DNA of 64,000 nt from CBDDBU01 sp965226045 (GCA_965226045.1 CBDDBU010000023.1:1-64000), one strand, 5' to 3'. Shown: positions 35,354-45,445, counted from the first letter of the stretch. A program made the numbers and translations. Notes: generated by a model from the sequence alone, not told the origin.

Positions 35354-36799
35354 CTATCCGTTCAGCAATGTACGCAGCAATTCGTTGACCAGCTTGGGAT
35401 TGGCCTTGCCCTCGGTCGCCTTCATGACCTGGCCGACGAAGAAGCCGAACAGCTTCTCCTTGCCGGCGCGGTACTGGGCGACCTTGTCGGCCTCGCGTGC
35501 GAGTAGCTCGGCGATCAGGGCCTCGATAGCGCCGCTATCGGTGATCTGGCGCAGGTCCCGCTCCTCGACGATGGCGAGCGCCTCGCGACCGCTCTCGAAC
35601 ATGACCTCGAACACCTCCTTAGCGATGCGCCCGGAGATGGTGCGGTCCCCCAGCAGATCGAGGAGGCCGCCCAGCGCTTGGGCCGAAACCGGCGAATCGG
35701 CGATGCCCAGGCCGGCCTTGTTGAGGCGGCCGAACAGATCGCCGACGACCCAGTTGGCGGCGATCTTGGCGTCGCGCCCGGCGGCGACCGTTTCGAAGAA
35801 TGCGGCGGCCGCGCGCTCCGCCACCAACACCGCGGCATCGTACGCCGAGAGGCTGTAATCGGCTATGAAACGGGCCTTTTTCTGCTCAGGGAGCTCGGGC
35901 AGGCTAGCCCGGATCTCCTCCACCCAATCGGGGTCGAGTTCCAATGGCAGCAGGTCGGGATCGGGAAAATAACGGTAGTCGTGCGCCTCTTCCTTGGAGC
36001 GCATCTCGCGCGTCACACCGGCCGCCGGGTCGAACAGCCGCGTTTCCAGATCGACGGCGCCGCCGCCTTCGATCAGATCGACTTGCCGGCTGGCCTCATA
36101 ATCGATCGCCTGCTGGATGAAGCGGATCGAGTTCACGTTCTTGATCTCGCAGCGGGTGCCATAGGCCGCGCCGGGTCGGCGCACCGAGACATTCACATCG
36201 GCGCGCAGCGACCCCTCCTGCATGTTGCCATCACACGTGCCGAGATAGCGCAGGATGGCACGGAGCTTGCGGACATAGGCCGCCGCCGCCGCAGCCGAGC
36301 GCAGGTCCGGCTCGGAGACGATCTCCATCAGTGCGACGCCGGAGCGGTTGAGATCGACATAGGACTGGCTCGGGTGCTGGTCGTGCAGGCTCTTGCCGGC
36401 GTCCTGTTCGAGGTGGAGCCGGGTGATGCCGATGTTGTGCACCTCGCCATTCTCGAGTTCGATCTCGAGACGGCCACGCCCGACGATCGGCTGGGTGTAC
36501 TGCGAGATCTGATAGCCCTGGGGCAGGTCGGGGTAGAAGTAGTTCTTGCGGTCGAACACCGAGGTGAGGTTGATCTCCGCCGCGAGCCCGAGCCCGGTGC
36601 GCACCGCCTGCTCAACGCAGTGGCGATTGATGACCGGCAGCATCCCCGGCATCGCCGCGTCGACGAGGCTGACCTGGCTGTTGGGCTCGGCGCCAAACGC
36701 GGTGGCCGCGCCCGAGAACAACTTCGCCGCCGAGGCGACCTGGGCGTGCACCTCGAGCCCGATTACGACCTCCCACGGCCCCGTCGCGCCCTCGATCAT
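35354..36799 (-). CDS. gatB: Asp-tRNA(Asn)/Glu-tRNA(Gln) amidotransferase subunit B
   Basis: A 481-residue subunit of GatCAB, which turns misacylated Glu-tRNA(Gln) or Asp-tRNA(Asn) into the correct amide. N-terminal WEVVIGLEVHAQVASAAKLF and the kinase-like core (GYQISQYTQPIVG, EEAHDYRYFPDPDLLPLEL) are typical. The C-terminal YqeY-like tail ends VNELLRTLLNG, preceded by KATEGKANPKL. gatC and gatA are not adjacent here, which is common in alphaproteobacteria where gatCA sit apart or upstream. Ends in TAG; a GST gene follows 8 bases later on the same strand. Confidence 0.95.
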   Translation of the reverse strand: MIEGATGPWEVVIGLEVHAQVASAAKLFSGAATAFGAEPNSQVSLVDAAMPGMLPVINRHCVEQAVRTGLGLAAEINLTSVFDRKNYFYPDLPQGYQISQYTQPIVGRGRLEIELENGEVHNIGITRLHLEQDAGKSLHDQHPSQSYVDLNRSGVALMEIVSEPDLRSAAAAAAYVRKLRAILRYLGTCDGNMQEGSLRADVNVSVRRPGAAYGTRCEIKNVNSIRFIQQAIDYEASRQVDLIEGGGAVDLETRLFDPAAGVTREMRSKEEAHDYRYFPDPDLLPLELDPDWVEEIRASLPELPEQKKARFIADYSLSAYDAAVLVAERAAAAFFETVAAGRDAKIAANWVVGDLFGRLNKAGLGIADSPVSAQALGGLLDLLGDRTISGRIAKEVFEVMFESGREALAIVEERDLRQITDSGAIEALIAELLAREADKVAQYRAGKEKLFGFFVGQVMKATEGKANPKLVNELLRTLLNG

Positions 36800-36818
36800 G
36801 CCAAAGCCATCCTCGCCC

Positions 36819-38540
36819 TCAAATATCGGCGTAGCAGCGCAGCTCGGCCGCGCCGCCGGGGTGGGTCACGGCGCCTTTCTCGGCGTCGCCCACCCCGCGC
36901 GCGTATTTCCACAGCACGCCCGAGCCGAAGTTGGGCGCGGGCGGCGTCCACGCCCTGTGCCGTTCGGCCAGCTCGTCGTCGGAGAGCGCCACGTCGATCG
37001 TGCCCTTCTCGGCGTCGATGTAGATGACATCGCCGTCCCGCAACAACCCGATCGGCCCGCCGACCGCCGCCTCGGGCCCGACATGGCCGATGCAGAAACC
37101 GCGCGTGCCGCCCGAAAACCGCCCGTCGGTGATCAACGCGAGCTTCTCGCCCATGCCCTGGCCGTAGATCGCCGAGGTGGTCGAGAGCATCTCGCGCATG
37201 CCCGGCCCGCCGCGCGGCCCCTCGTAGCGGATGACGAGGACATCACCCTCCTCGTAGCGGCGCGCCAGGACGGCGGCGAAGGCGTCCTCCTCGCACTCGA
37301 ACACCCGGGCGGGGCCTGAGAACGTAATCGTTTTCATGCCGGCGACCTTCACGATGGCGCCCTGGGGCGCGAGGTTGCCCCTGAGTCCGACCACGCCGCC
37401 GGTCGGCGACAGCGGCCGATCGACGGGATAGATCACGTCCTGGTCCTCGGGAAAGACGACGTGGGCGAGGTTCTCGGCGATGGTGCGGCCGGTCACCGTT
37501 GGGCAATCGCCGTGGATGTAGCCGCCGTCCAGCAGCGTCTTCATCAGGACCGGCATGCCGCCCGCCTCGTACATGTCCTTGGCCACGTATTTGCCGCCCG
37601 GCTTGAGGTCAGCGATGTAGGGCGTGCGCCGGAAGATCGCGCAGACATCGTGGAGGTCGAAGTCGATGCCGGCCTCATGGGCGATGGCGGGAAGGTGCAG
37701 CCCGGCGTTGGTCGAGCCGCCGGTGGCGGCGACCACGACGGCGGCGTTTTCGAGCGATTCGCGGGTCACGAGCTCGCGTGGGCGGATGTTGTTGGCCAAT
37801 GCCTGCATCACCGTCTGGCCCGCGGCTTCGGCATACGAATCGCGCGAATCGTAGGGTGCGGGCGGGCCGGTCGAGGCCGGCAGGGCGAGGCCCAGCGCCT
37901 CCGACACGCAAGCCATGGTGTTGGCGGTGAACTGTCCGCCGCACGAGCCGGCCGAGGGACAGGCGACGGATTCGAGCTCGAGCAGGCTCGCATCGTCGAT
38001 CTTGCCGACGGCGTGCTCGCCGACCGCCTCGAACACATCGACCACGGTCACGTCGCGGTGGCGAAAGCGGCCCGGCAGAATCGAGCCGCCGTAGAGGAAG
38101 ACGCTCGGAATATTGAGGCGAACCATCGCCATCATCAGGCCGGGCAACGACTTGTCGCAGCCGGCGATGCCGACCAGCGCATCGTAACAATGGCCGCGCA
38201 CGGTGAGTTCGACCGAATCGGCGATGACCTCGCGGCTGACCAGCGAGGACTTCATGCCCTCATGGCCCATGGCGATGCCGTCGGTGACCGTGATGGTCGT
38301 GAACTCGCGCGGCGTGCCGGCGGCCGCCTTGACGCCCTTTTTCACCGCCTGAGCCTGGCGCGAGAGCGCGATGTTGCAGGGCGCCGCCTCGTTCCAGGTG
38401 GTGACGACGCCGACGAAGGGTTGGGCGATCTCGGCCGCGCTCATGCCCATCGCGTAGTAATACGAGCGGTGCGGCGCGCTCTCCGGCCCAACCGAAACGT
38501 ATCGGCTCGGCAGCATCGATTTATCGAAGGTCTTGGCGTC
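36819..38540 (-). CDS. ilvD: Dihydroxy-acid dehydratase
   Basis: An iron-sulfur enzyme of branched-chain amino acid synthesis that dehydrates 2,3-dihydroxy acids to 2-oxo acids. Signature cysteines lie in WNEAAPCNIAL, GIAGCDKSLPGLMMA and PSAGSCGGQFTANTMACV. The C-terminal GRFSGGTRGFCIGHVGPEA is family-specific. I prefer the GTG at 38540 (VDAKTFDKSMLPSRYV) because GAGGGAG lies just upstream; the ATG at 38585 would add 15 residues. About 573 residues. It precedes gatB on the same strand with a 19-base gap. The promoter lies in the REP-containing gap 38541-38752. Confidence 0.95.
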   Translation of the reverse strand, partial: DAKTFDKSMLPSRYVSVGPESAPHRSYYYAMGMSAAEIAQPFVGVVTTWNEAAPCNIALSRQAQAVKKGVKAAAGTPREFTTITVTDGIAMGHEGMKSSLVSREVIADSVELTVRGHCYDALVGIAGCDKSLPGLMMAMVRLNIPSVFLYGGSILPGRFRHRDVTVVDVFEAVGEHAVGKIDDASLLELESVACPSAGSCGGQFTANTMACVSEALGLALPASTGPPAPYDSRDSYAEAAGQTVMQALANNIRPRELVTRESLENAAVVVAATGGSTNAGLHLPAIAHEAGIDFDLHDVCAIFRRTPYIADLKPGGKYVAKDMYEAGGMPVLMKTLLDGGYIHGDCPTVTGRTIAENLAHVVFPEDQDVIYPVDRPLSPTGGVVGLRGNLAPQGAIVKVAGMKTITFSGPARVFECEEDAFAAVLARRYEEGDVLVIRYEGPRGGPGMREMLSTTSAIYGQGMGEKLALITDGRFSGGTRGFCIGHVGPEAAVGGPIGLLRDGDVIYIDAEKGTIDVALSDDELAERHRAWTPPAPNFGSGVLWKYARGVGDAEKGAVTHPGGAAELRCYADI

Positions 38541-38637
38541 CACAGCGGCATCTCCCTCGTACGCACACACCTCGCCCCGGCTCACGCGAGGCGTGGGCGA
38601 TTATGGCCGGCGGGCGGGCCGAGGCAAAGCGCCCTCG

Positions 38638-38672
38638 CCCCTGGATGCTCGCGTCAAGCGCGAGCATGACAG
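38638..38672. repeat. Intergenic palindromic repeat (REP-like), copy 3
   Basis: CCCTGGATGCTCGCGTCAAG followed by CGCGAGCATGACAG, between ilvD and the IS5 element. The form with GGATGCTCG...CGAGCATGAC is very widespread in alphaproteobacteria. Confidence 0.65.
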
Positions 38673-38705
38673 AATTTGTGAAAAGTAGTGGCACCAGTCC
38701 TTAGC

Positions 38706-38736
38706 TGTCACCCTCGGGCTCGACCCGAGGGTCCAT
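38706..38736. repeat. Intergenic palindromic repeat (REP-like), copy 4
   Basis: TGTCACCCTCGGGCTCGACC followed by CGAGGGTCCAT; opposite orientation to copy 3 and only 33 bases from it. Confidence 0.65.
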
Positions 38737-38752
38737 CTGCGGCTGGCGGCCG

Positions 38753-39566
38753 CTAGATCGTGGACTCATAATGGCGCATCCACAGTCTGACAGAAGCTAG
38801 GGTTACGGCGGCGAGATAGTTCCTGGCGAGTTTGTCGAAGCGCGTAGCGATACGGCGGAAATGCTTGAGTTTGTTGAAGAAGCGCTCGACCAGGTTACGG
38901 TGGCGATAGATTTTCAGGTCAACGACGCGGCGGACCCGGACGTTGCTCGGGCTCGGGATGTGGGCGGTCGCGCCGTTGGCCTCGATCAGCTCGATGATGG
39001 CGCGAGAGAAGAAGCCGCGGTCGGCAACCACGTCGCGCGCCAGACGCAACCCCTCGATGAGAGCCGGGAACGTCGTTTTGTCGGAAGCCTGGCCGGGCGT
39101 CAGCACGAGACGGACCGGCAGGCCATAGGCGAACGCCCTCAATCCTCCACGAGAACGGCCGATGGCGTTATGACGGCCTCCATCACGCGCGGGCAAATCA
39201 ACTGATACCATCGAATCGCTATTTCGACTCCCGGCGCCCCCTTTTTACCGCCAGCCCCCGGCGTGCTGGTGGGCGCGGACAATCGAGGTGTCAATCAGAT
39301 GCAGCGAAGCCGGCGATTGTTCCGCCAGTGCCTCGAATATCCTCAGCCACACGCCTTTCTTGGCCCATCGGTTGAAACGGTTATAGACCGTCGTGTAGGG
39401 CCCGTACCGCTCAGGCAGGTCGCGCCCATGGCGAGCCCGTGCGCAAAATGAAGAAGATGCCATTGAGAACCCGCCGATCATCCTGGCGCGGCACCCCGCG
39501 CGGCTTGTTCGGCAACAGAGGCGCCATGATCCCCCACTCCGCATCCGCAAGGTCAAATCGAGCCAT
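38753..39566 (-). pseudogene. IS5-family transposase, several frameshifts
   Basis: The N-terminal part ARFDLADAEWGIMAPLLPNK from ATG 39566 runs through RRVLNGIFFILRTGSPW. The frame shifts near 39428 to RDLPERYGPYTTVYNRFNRW and ends SIVRAHQHAGG at 39245. The rest is in other frames: AIGRSRGG, PVRLVLTPGQASD and VERFFNKLKHFRRIATRFDK, finishing at the CTAG border. IS5-group catalytic residues (LHLIDTSIVRAHQ, NLVERFFNKLK) are recognisable. At least two indels make it non-functional unless the sequence contains errors. Confidence 0.82.
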
Positions 39567-39641
39567 CGTTCAAGCCTCCGTCGTTTGGAAGCTTGAATCA
39601 CAAGTCGCCCCTCAAGGGAACCCCCTTTATGGGTACAGAAC
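38757..39641 (-). mobile_element. IS5-family (IS427-like) element at the 3' end of valS
   Basis: The ends ATCGTGGACTCATAATGGCG (left) and GTTCTGTACCCATAAAGGGG (right, other strand) form an imperfect inverted repeat. Both are flanked by CTAG (38753-38756 and 39642-39645), a typical target duplication for this group. Length 885 bp. The right CTAG contains the valS stop codon, so valS keeps its full reading frame. Confidence 0.78.
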
Positions 39642-42305
39642 CTAGGCGGGGCTGGCGATGCGTTCGAGCGCGGCTTCGAGCTTGTCGCGGACCTCGGCCG
39701 TCTCGGCGTGGCGTTCGCGTTGCTCGGCGACCACGTGGGCTGGGGCGCGAGCGATGAACTTGTCGTCGTCGAGCTTCTTCTCGATCTTGCCGAGCTCGCC
39801 CGCCAGCTTGTCGAGCTCGCGCTTGAGGCGCGCCTGCTCGGCGGGAATGTCGATGATATCGGCGAGCGGCAGGAACACGGTCGCCTCGTCTTGAACCATT
39901 TGGACAGCGCCCCTCGGCGGCGCGGCGCCATTGACCTCGATCCGATCGATCCGCGCCAGGGCATGAATGCGTTCGGCGTGCGTGCTGACCCGGCGCGCGG
40001 TCGCCTCGTTGGCGCCCTGGAGGTGCAGGACGGGAATGCGGGCCGCTGCCGGCACACGGCTCTCGCTTCTGACCGAGCGCACCTGGCTCACCAGCGCCAC
40101 CACCCAGCCGATCTCGGCCTCGGCCTCGGCCTTGATCAAATGGCCCTCGGGCGCGGGCCAGGCCGCGCCGATCAGCATCCCTTCATCCGCGCTCCCGAAA
40201 TGCGCCCATAGCGTCTCGGTGATGAACGGCATGATCGGGTGTAAAAGCCTGAGCGCCGTGTTCAGCACCCAGGCGGCCGTGGCCTGGGTCTCCAGCTTGG
40301 CCGGGCCGTCCGGTCCCTGGAGAACGGGCTTGGCGAACTCGATGTACCAATCGCAGAAGGTGCCCCACACGAAGTGATAAAGTGCCCCCGCGGCCTCATT
40401 GAAGCGATAGGCCTCCATCGCCTGGTCGACCTGGCCGACGGTGCGGGCCGCGGAACTGACGATCCACCGGTTGACCGTCTCCTCGCACGTGCCGGGGTCG
40501 AAACCGCCGACAGGCGTGCAACCGTTCAAGAGGCAAAAGCGCGCGGCGTTCCAGAGCTTGGTGGCGAAGTTGCGATAGCCCTCGACCCGACCTTGGGAGA
40601 GCTTGATATCGCGACCTTGCGCCGCCATCGCGCACAGCGTGAAGCGCAGCGCATCGGCCCCATAGCTGTCGATCATCTCCAAGGGGTCCATGACGTTGCC
40701 CTTCGACTTCGACATCTTCTGGCCACTGGCGTCGCGCACCAGGGCGTGGACATAGACGGTGTGAAACGGCACTTCGCCCATGAAATGGATGCCGGCCATG
40801 ATCATGCGCGCGACCCAGAAGAAGATGATATCGAAGCCGGTGACCAGGACATCGGTCGGGTAGTAGCGCGCGACCTCCGGCGTCTGTTCGGGCCAGCCGA
40901 GCGTCGAGAACGGCCACAATTGACTGGAGAACCAGGTGTCGAGCACGTCTTCGTCGCGCGTGAGTTCAGTCGGGCGGCCGTAGTGCGCGTCGGCCGCGAC
41001 TTGCGCCTCGGCCTCGCTCATCGCCACGAAGATCTCGCGGTCGGGGCCGTACCAGGCGGGAATGCGATGCCCCCACCAGAGCTGGCGCGAGATGCACCAC
41101 GGCTGGATGTTGCGCATCCACTCGAAGTAGGTGTTCTCCCATTGGCGCGGCACGAACACCACTTCGCCCCGCTCCACCGCCTCGATCGCTGGCTTGGCAA
41201 GAGTCGCGGCATCGACGTACCACTGGTCGGTGAGCCACGGCTCGATGACGACGCCCGAACGATCGCCATAGGGCACCATGTGGGTGATGTCCTCGACCTT
41301 CTCGATCAGCCCGGCAGTCTCGAGATCGGCGAGCATCGCCGCGCGGGCCGCCAATCTGTCAAGCCCCCGATAGGCCTCGGGCACCTCGTCCGAGTCGAGG
41401 ACGCAGGCGTGCTGGTCGAAGATGTTGACGACGTCGAGGTCGTGGCGGCGGCCGACCTCGAAGTCGTTGAAGTCGTGGCCGGGAGTGATCTTGACGGCGC
41501 CCGAGCCTTGCTCGGGGTCGGCATGTTCGTCGCCGACTATTGGCAGCAGGCGGCCGACTAGCGGCAAACACGCGGCCTTGCCGATCAGGTCGCGATAACG
41601 CGGGTCCTCGGGATGAACGGCGACGGCGGTATCGCCGAGCATGGTCTCGGGCCGTGTCGTCGCGACGATGATGAAGCGCCCATCCTCACCTTCGATCGGG
41701 TAGCGAATGTGCCAGGCGTTGCCCTGGACCTCGCGGTTCTCGACCTCGAGGTCGGAGATCGCCGTCAGGAGCTTGGGGTCCCAGTTGACCAGCCGCTTGT
41801 CCTTGTAGATCAACCCTTCCTTGTGGAGATCAACGAACACCTTGGTGACCGCGCTGCTCAAGCCCTCGTCCATGGTGAAGCGTTCGCGCGACCAATAGCA
41901 GGAGGCGCCGAGGCGCTTGAGCTGATGCAGGATCGTGCCGCCCGATTCGGCTTTCCACGCCCACACCCGTTCGAGAAAGGCCTCGCGACCGAGGTCGCGC
42001 CGGCTCGATCCCTCCTGGTCGAGCTGGCGCTCGACCACCATCTGGGTGGCGATGCCGGCGTGGTCGGTGCCGGGTTGCCACAGCGCGTCGCGCCCGCGCA
42101 TGCGCTCGCGGCGAATCAGAATGTCTTGCAGCGTGTTGTTGAGGGCGTGGCCGATGTGCAGGTTGCCGGTGACGTTCGGCGGCGGAATGACGATGGTGTA
42201 GGGACGCCCCGCGTCGCGACCGCCGCAGGCGAAGGCGTCCGCTCGCTCCCAGCCCTCGTACACCTCGGTCTCGACCTCGGCGGGTCGATAGGTCTTTTCC
42301 AACAT
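39642..42305 (-). CDS. valS: Valyl-tRNA synthetase
   Basis: A class I synthetase of 887 residues. HIGH-type motif at 50-53 (NVTGNLHIGHALNNTLQD), KMSKS at about 529-533 (ASGQKMSKSKGNVMDP), a large CP1 editing domain and the C-terminal coiled coil (IPAEQARLKRELDKLAGELG) that binds the tRNA. The gene is complete; its TAG stop sits in the IS5 target site. It precedes no other gene on its strand and is followed upstream by popZ, a gene order usual in Rhodospirillales. Confidence 0.96.
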   Translation of the reverse strand: MLEKTYRPAEVETEVYEGWERADAFACGGRDAGRPYTIVIPPPNVTGNLHIGHALNNTLQDILIRRERMRGRDALWQPGTDHAGIATQMVVERQLDQEGSSRRDLGREAFLERVWAWKAESGGTILHQLKRLGASCYWSRERFTMDEGLSSAVTKVFVDLHKEGLIYKDKRLVNWDPKLLTAISDLEVENREVQGNAWHIRYPIEGEDGRFIIVATTRPETMLGDTAVAVHPEDPRYRDLIGKAACLPLVGRLLPIVGDEHADPEQGSGAVKITPGHDFNDFEVGRRHDLDVVNIFDQHACVLDSDEVPEAYRGLDRLAARAAMLADLETAGLIEKVEDITHMVPYGDRSGVVIEPWLTDQWYVDAATLAKPAIEAVERGEVVFVPRQWENTYFEWMRNIQPWCISRQLWWGHRIPAWYGPDREIFVAMSEAEAQVAADAHYGRPTELTRDEDVLDTWFSSQLWPFSTLGWPEQTPEVARYYPTDVLVTGFDIIFFWVARMIMAGIHFMGEVPFHTVYVHALVRDASGQKMSKSKGNVMDPLEMIDSYGADALRFTLCAMAAQGRDIKLSQGRVEGYRNFATKLWNAARFCLLNGCTPVGGFDPGTCEETVNRWIVSSAARTVGQVDQAMEAYRFNEAAGALYHFVWGTFCDWYIEFAKPVLQGPDGPAKLETQATAAWVLNTALRLLHPIMPFITETLWAHFGSADEGMLIGAAWPAPEGHLIKAEAEAEIGWVVALVSQVRSVRSESRVPAAARIPVLHLQGANEATARRVSTHAERIHALARIDRIEVNGAAPPRGAVQMVQDEATVFLPLADIIDIPAEQARLKRELDKLAGELGKIEKKLDDDKFIARAPAHVVAEQRERHAETAEVRDKLEAALERIASPA

Positions 42306-42337
42306 GGTCGGCAGCGTACCGGACGAGCCGCTGGACG

Positions 42338-43084
42338 CTAGCGCTTTTCGTGCTCCGTCCGCCCCACGAGCTTCGATATCTCGCGCGAGACGATCCGTTC
42401 AACGATCACCGACAGATTCCGATCCAGCCACTGCTTGAGCATCGGCCTCAGCAGTTCCTTGACGATATCCTCAAGCGTGCGCCCTGGATGGGCCATGGGC
42501 ACGCCACGTGTGGCCGCGACCGTATGATGCAGGCCGGTCAGCGAGACCGACGCCTCGGCGGCCGCCTCCGCCGACACCAGACCCTCGAACTCCGCCATGG
42601 TCGGCGCCGCATCGCCGATCGGGAGCGGCGACAACTCTGGTTCAACTTCGATTGCCTCGGGCTCGGGCTCGAACGCCTCTGGCTCCGGTTCAATCACCGG
42701 CGTCGGCGTGGGGTCCGCCTCAAGGGCCGGCGCTTCGTCGCGCAGTTGAACGACGGTGTCATCATCGTCTTCGATAACATCGGTCAACTCGAGGACGTCG
42801 CCGTCGTCCTCCGCGCTGGGCGATGTGGGCGCCGGTGGTGGTGGCGCCGGCGGGGTCGGCTCTGGCGGCGGGTCGTCGTCCATATCCGCGAGATCGAAGA
42901 TGTCGTCATCCGCACCGAGCCCGGCCGGCGGCGGTTCAACGGCGGCCGCCTCGCTGGCCCCGGCCTTCGGCCCGTCATCCTCAGGTGGCGCCGCCTCGGT
43001 ATCACCGTCCTCGGAGATGATCCTGCGAATCGACGACAGGATCTCTTCCATCGTCGGTTCTTGTGGCGACCGCGCGTCACTCAT
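42338..43084 (-). CDS. popZ: PopZ-like pole-organising protein (DUF2497)
   Basis: A 248-residue protein with three parts typical of alphaproteobacterial PopZ: an N-terminal helix PTMEEILSSIRRIISEDGD, a long acidic Pro/Glu/Asp-rich disordered middle, and a C-terminal helical region for self-assembly (GRTLEDIVKELLRPMLKQWL then RNLSVIVERIVSREISKLVG). PopZ forms polar microdomains that anchor the chromosome origin. The ATG at 43084 begins the conserved N-terminus; the longer frame to 43225 is not supported. Same strand as valS, 32 bases away. Ends in TAG. Confidence 0.88.
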   Translation of the reverse strand: MSDARSPQEPTMEEILSSIRRIISEDGDTEAAPPEDDGPKAGASEAAAVEPPPAGLGADDDIFDLADMDDDPPPEPTPPAPPPPAPTSPSAEDDGDVLELTDVIEDDDDTVVQLRDEAPALEADPTPTPVIEPEPEAFEPEPEAIEVEPELSPLPIGDAAPTMAEFEGLVSAEAAAEASVSLTGLHHTVAATRGVPMAHPGRTLEDIVKELLRPMLKQWLDRNLSVIVERIVSREISKLVGRTEHEKR

Positions 43085-43231
43085 GTTCCGGCTCTTGACC
43101 TTCCGTCCATGCGCCCCGTGCGGCGGCCCAGGCCCGCCGCCAACCCTAAGCCAGGCTTGTGCAAAATACCAGCGGTCGGCCTTCGACCCGTCGCGGCGGG
43201 GTCGGGGGCGCCGCCGGGGCGGCATGGCCGC

Positions 43232-44602
43232 TCATTCCGCGCCCACACCCCACCATCTATCACGCGCACGATCGTAGTGAACGGCCGGATCGTAGGCCTC
43301 GACCGGCAAGCCGATTTGGACGGCGCTCAAACGCCCGATCGCCGCCCGCACCTGGTAGATACCGACGTACTCATCGCGCTCGGCCAGAACCACGGCGACG
43401 CGCGCGTCCAACAACTCCTGCTCGGCGTCGAGGATATCGAGGGTGGTCCGCAGACCGACGTCGACCTCTTGGCGCACCCCATCGAGCGCGATCTCGGCGG
43501 CCTTGACCTGATCGCGCGCCGCCCGGATGCTGTCGCTGGCCGTGGTCAGCCGTTGCCACGCCTGGGTCACGTCTTCCTGCACGTCGCGCGCGATCTGCAG
43601 CAATTCGAGGCGGCGCTGGGAATTGGTTTGTCGGTCTTGCCGTATCCGCGAGTAGACGGCGCCGGCCTGATATAGCGGGATACGGACCTGCGCCCTGATT
43701 TGGGCGCTATCGGTCGCCGATCCCGCGACGACGGAGTCCTCGGTCCGGCTGAGCGAGCCATCGAGCGAGACCTCGGGCAGCAGGCTGCCAGTTGCCGCTT
43801 TGATCGCATGCCCCGACGCCCGCTCATCGTACCGCGCCGCCAGCAACGTCGGGTTCTCGTCGGCGGCGATTGCCGCTGCCGTCGCGAGGTCAGGGGGCTG
43901 ATCGGTGACCCGCGGGACCCTGGCGAGCTGTTGCGGCGCGTGCCCGACCACCTGACCGTAGGTGGCTCGGCTCGCCGCGAGATCGCCGCGCGACGCAATG
44001 CGATCGGCGATGGCCCGCGACAAGCGCGCCTCGGCCTGGGCGACATCGGTCCGCGTGACCTCGCCCACCTCGAAGCGATCGCGGGTGGCCTGGAGTTGCC
44101 GACGCAGCACCGCCTCGTTGCCCTGGTTGAGCCGCAGCACGACCTGGTCGCGCAAGACGTCGATGTAGGCGGTGACGGCCTCCAGCAACACCGCCTGCTC
44201 GACCGAGCGAAGCCGCTCGCGGGCAGCCAAAACGTTGGCTTCAGCCTCGTGCGTGGCGGCGGTCGTGCGGCCGCCCCGATAGAGGGGCTGGGTGACGCTG
44301 ATCTGGGCGCTGAACGGGCTCAGAATAGTATTGCCGCCCGACCCCAGGGCGCCGCCCGAGTTCTCGTTGCGCCGTCGGCCGTAGGAGGAGTCGATTTGCG
44401 TGGTGGGCCGCCAACCCGCGCGCGCCTGGGGCACGAATTCGTCAACCGCCCGCACGGCCGCGCGCTCGGCGGCCAGCCCCGGATTGTTCGCATAGGCGGA
44501 GACCAGAGCCTCCTCCAAGGTCTCGGCGGTGACGCGCCCCGCTAGCAGGACCGCGAGCAAACTTAGCGCTATCGCGGGGCGCGAGCCGCCACGCCGCCTC
44601 AA
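43232..44602 (-). CDS. tolC: TolC-family outer membrane channel protein
   Basis: A 456-residue outer membrane efflux protein with a signal peptide (AIALSLLAVLLAGRVTA). Two OEP repeats start at TLEEALVSAYANNPGLAAER and near PPDLATAAAIAADENPTLLA. Coiled coils carry LNQGNEAVLRRQLQATRDR and GVRQEVDVGLRTTLDILDAE. It works as the exit duct of type I secretion or RND/ABC efflux systems. The start overlaps the pcm stop by four bases (ATGA), the common pcm-tolC pair in this group. Confidence 0.92.
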   Translation of the reverse strand: MRRRGGSRPAIALSLLAVLLAGRVTAETLEEALVSAYANNPGLAAERAAVRAVDEFVPQARAGWRPTTQIDSSYGRRRNENSGGALGSGGNTILSPFSAQISVTQPLYRGGRTTAATHEAEANVLAARERLRSVEQAVLLEAVTAYIDVLRDQVVLRLNQGNEAVLRRQLQATRDRFEVGEVTRTDVAQAEARLSRAIADRIASRGDLAASRATYGQVVGHAPQQLARVPRVTDQPPDLATAAAIAADENPTLLAARYDERASGHAIKAATGSLLPEVSLDGSLSRTEDSVVAGSATDSAQIRAQVRIPLYQAGAVYSRIRQDRQTNSQRRLELLQIARDVQEDVTQAWQRLTTASDSIRAARDQVKAAEIALDGVRQEVDVGLRTTLDILDAEQELLDARVAVVLAERDEYVGIYQVRAAIGRLSAVQIGLPVEAYDPAVHYDRARDRWWGVGAE

Positions 44603-45255
44603 AATACGAACTCGGCCCGACGGGCGAATCCCGGCAGCGGCTGGATCGCCGCGTCATGGGTAATCCGCTCGCTCAAGAGACCGCCGATCCGCCTAACCAC
44701 GACGCAGCGCCCGATGTCGGCGTTTCCGACCACCGCCACCAGACGGCCGCCCTCGCGGAGCTGGTCGGCGATGCCGTCGGGGATGGCTGGCACCGCGCCC
44801 TCGATCACGATCACATCGTAGGGACCCTGCTCGATGTATCCGCCAGCGAGGGGGCGGCGCATGATAGCGGCATTGTCGACCCCCAAAGCCGCCAGTGCGG
44901 CGTCGGCTCTATCAGCCAGCCCCTCATCCTCCTCGAGCGCCACCACGGTGCCGGCGAGCCGCGCCAGCACCGCCGCCGAGTAGCCGCTGGCACAGCCAAC
45001 GTCGAGCACTACATCGTCGGGACCAACCTCGGCCGCGACCAACAGCCGGCCAAACACCAGCGGTTCCATCAGATAACGACCCGCAGCACCCAACGGCAGG
45101 TCTTCATCGACGTAGGCTATGGCCTGCTGGTGCGGCGCGACGAACGCCTCGCGCGGGACCGCCGCCATGGCGGCGATGACGCGCTCATCGCGCACGCCGC
45201 TGGGCCGAAGCTGGCTCAGAACCATGTTATGGCGCGCGTGCGCGAAATCGACCAT
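44599..45255 (-). CDS. pcm: Protein-L-isoaspartate O-methyltransferase
   Basis: A 218-residue SAM-dependent enzyme that starts repair of isoaspartyl residues. The SAM-binding motif I is VVLDVGCASGYSAAVLARL, preceded by the PLGAAGRYLMEPLVFGRLL region (family usual: G.gq.is.P.....m). The C-terminal REGGRLVAVVG is conserved. This is the shorter form found upstream of tolC in alphaproteobacteria. The promoter lies in 45256-45445. Confidence 0.9.
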   Translation of the reverse strand: MVDFAHARHNMVLSQLRPSGVRDERVIAAMAAVPREAFVAPHQQAIAYVDEDLPLGAAGRYLMEPLVFGRLLVAAEVGPDDVVLDVGCASGYSAAVLARLAGTVVALEEDEGLADRADAALAALGVDNAAIMRRPLAGGYIEQGPYDVIVIEGAVPAIPDGIADQLREGGRLVAVVGNADIGRCVVVRRIGGLLSERITHDAAIQPLPGFARRAEFVF

Positions 45256-45445
45256 GTCGCTGCAATCGAGCTCCGCAGGTTGGCGGCGTATATAGGACGC
45301 CGGCCGGCCCGGCGCAACCGCCCCCCATCACCGCCCACCGGCCCTGGCCCAGGGTGTGGATGCTCGGGTAGCCTGACCGACCCCGACCGAGTACATATAT
45401 CAGCCGGAGTGCCTCCCCCTCGGGGACAGTCAGGCTAGGGACTGC

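Noticed and set aside
39245..40057. 270-residue minus-strand frame overlapping valS and the IS5 element
   Set aside because: Most of it is an out-of-frame shadow of valS; only its last part belongs to the IS5 transposase.
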